A stretch of DNA of 6,616 bases from the NCBI GenBank assembly GCA_029287645.1, contig JARFQS010000529.1, positions 1 to 6,616 on the forward strand, in the 5' to 3' direction. The notes below the pieces were generated by a model, which saw nothing but the letters and a program-made list of their open reading frames with translations, did not search any database and was not told the DNA's origin. Origin of the DNA: Thermoanaerobaculia bacterium (lineage in GTDB: Bacteria; Acidobacteriota; Thermoanaerobaculia; Multivoradales; JAHEKO01). The position numbers and the translations under genes were made by a program. Of the stretch, positions 6,341 through 6,616 are shown in pieces (position 1 is the first letter of the stretch; every line of letters starts with the position of its first letter).

Positions 6341-6368
6341 CCCCTAGGCCCCTACGCCCTCAAGCCCC
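6341..6368 (-). other. G-quadruplex motif on the minus strand
   Basis: On the + strand, C-runs of 4, 4, 3 and 4 (6341-6344, 6349-6352, 6357-6359, 6365-6368) are separated by 4, 4 and 5 bases, with CCCCTA occurring three times. The complementary strand therefore fits the four-run G3+ with 1-7 base loops quadruplex pattern. Such motifs arise by chance in GC-rich DNA, so function is open. Confidence 0.5.
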
Positions 6369-6591
6369 TACTACTCTCACCCGGTGCCAGAGGTTCGTCT
6401 GGGTGGTTCGTCAGGGGGTGCCACGTCGAGCGCAGCGCCAAGACGTTCGAAGAGCACAGAAGATCCGGCGCGATGACGTGACAAGGTGGCAGCCCACCCT
6501 AAATGTAGATCCTATGCTGGCGAGGCCGTGGTGGTTGAGGGGTGTGCAAAAAGAGGGCGACTGTGTCTAAGCTTCCATTTTTCACCCATTG

Positions 6592-6600
6592 AAAGGAGGA
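6592..6600 (+). promoter_or_regulatory. strong ribosome binding site of the gene at the right edge
   Basis: AAAGGAGGA precedes GTG 6606, with GGAGG (6595-6599) six bases from it. An A/T-richer stretch with CCATTTTTCACC (6575-6586) lies just upstream and resembles CCATTTTCATTCACC (2855-2869) in front of the receptor ribosome binding site. Confidence 0.65.
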
Positions 6601-6605
6601 AGCGA

Positions 6606-6616
6606 GTGGAGACTAC
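6606..6616 (+). CDS. start of a gene continuing beyond the window (partial)
   Basis: GTG at 6606, six bases after a near-perfect GGAGG, opens a frame of which only the start codon, GAG, ACT and two further bases are visible (initiator, Glu, Thr). The product cannot be identified. The call rests entirely on the ribosome binding site and the preceding non-coding region. Confidence 0.45.

Larger units (their letters stand above)
6018..6605 (+). other. 588-base structured non-coding region between the receptor and the next gene
   Basis: No convincing gene lies here; the open frames are Arg/Pro/Gly-rich and match no family I know. The left half holds the receptor terminator (6043-6072) and a succession of hairpins up to about 6314. 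The middle has a C-rich stretch forming a minus-strand G-quadruplex motif (6341-6368) and a small CCAGA/TCTGG hairpin (6387-6402). Further right, GGTGG/CCACC (6485-6498) forms another short stem, and GTGACA at 6478-6483 is -35-like but has no good -10 at the right distance. The right end carries the ribosome binding site of the next gene. I do not recognise RNase P RNA, tmRNA, SRP RNA or a known riboswitch. Confidence 0.6.

Noticed and set aside
6320..6500. Known structural RNA (RNase P, tmRNA, SRP RNA, 6S)
   Set aside because: I looked for the conserved RNase P, tmRNA and SRP core motifs and did not find them. An isolated ACAGAA at about 6456 is not sufficient. 6S RNA cannot be judged by eye.
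6184..6570. 128-codon frame in the non-coding region after the receptor
   Set aside because: The Arg/Pro-rich translation crosses the hairpins and G-quadruplex motif, has no good ribosome binding site and resembles no family.

Overview
This is a GC-rich window from a Gram-negative-type (diderm) bacterium. It carries prepilin-like proteins of a type II secretion or type IV pilus-like machine and a very long Oar-type TonB-dependent outer-membrane protein. The combination fits Acidobacteriota best, with Myxococcota or a related deltaproteobacterial lineage as alternatives. This placement is inferred from gene content and style; no taxonomic marker gene is present.

Layout. All genes lie on the + strand. 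Positions 1-141 are the 3' end of an unidentified gene cut by the window edge. It is followed by a tightly packed block: three consecutive prepilin/pseudopilin-like genes (168-650, 653-1084, about 1150-1917) and a dUTPase gene (dut, 1910-2362) whose start overlaps the end of the third pilin gene by 8 bases. Spacing and overlaps suggest one transcript. A 532-base region without a convincing gene (2363-2894) then precedes a 1040-residue Oar-like TonB-dependent receptor (2895-6017). The receptor ends at a textbook intrinsic terminator (6043-6072). A second non-coding stretch (6018-6605) is unusually rich in hairpins, including three related ones, and has a G-quadruplex-type motif on the - strand. 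At the right edge a strong ribosome binding site and GTG mark the start of another gene.

How the genes may work together. The three pilin-like proteins share an N-terminal prepilin-peptidase site and helix, a central D-P-(M/I)-T motif and a C-terminal V-x-S-x-S...Y-x-E-W motif, so they look like diverged paralogues that could assemble one pseudopilus. The third differs strongly: Ala replaces the conserved Glu5 of the mature helix, and it carries a long low-complexity Gly/Gln/Arg-rich insertion and tail. That suggests a specialised minor (perhaps tip) subunit. dUTPase is a nucleotide-pool sanitation enzyme with no obvious link to secretion and probably only shares the transcript. The receptor appears to be a separate transcription unit.

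The points most worth a second look are the Glu5-less pseudopilin and the hairpin array after the receptor terminator. I see no defence system, mobile element, CRISPR array or tRNA/rRNA gene.
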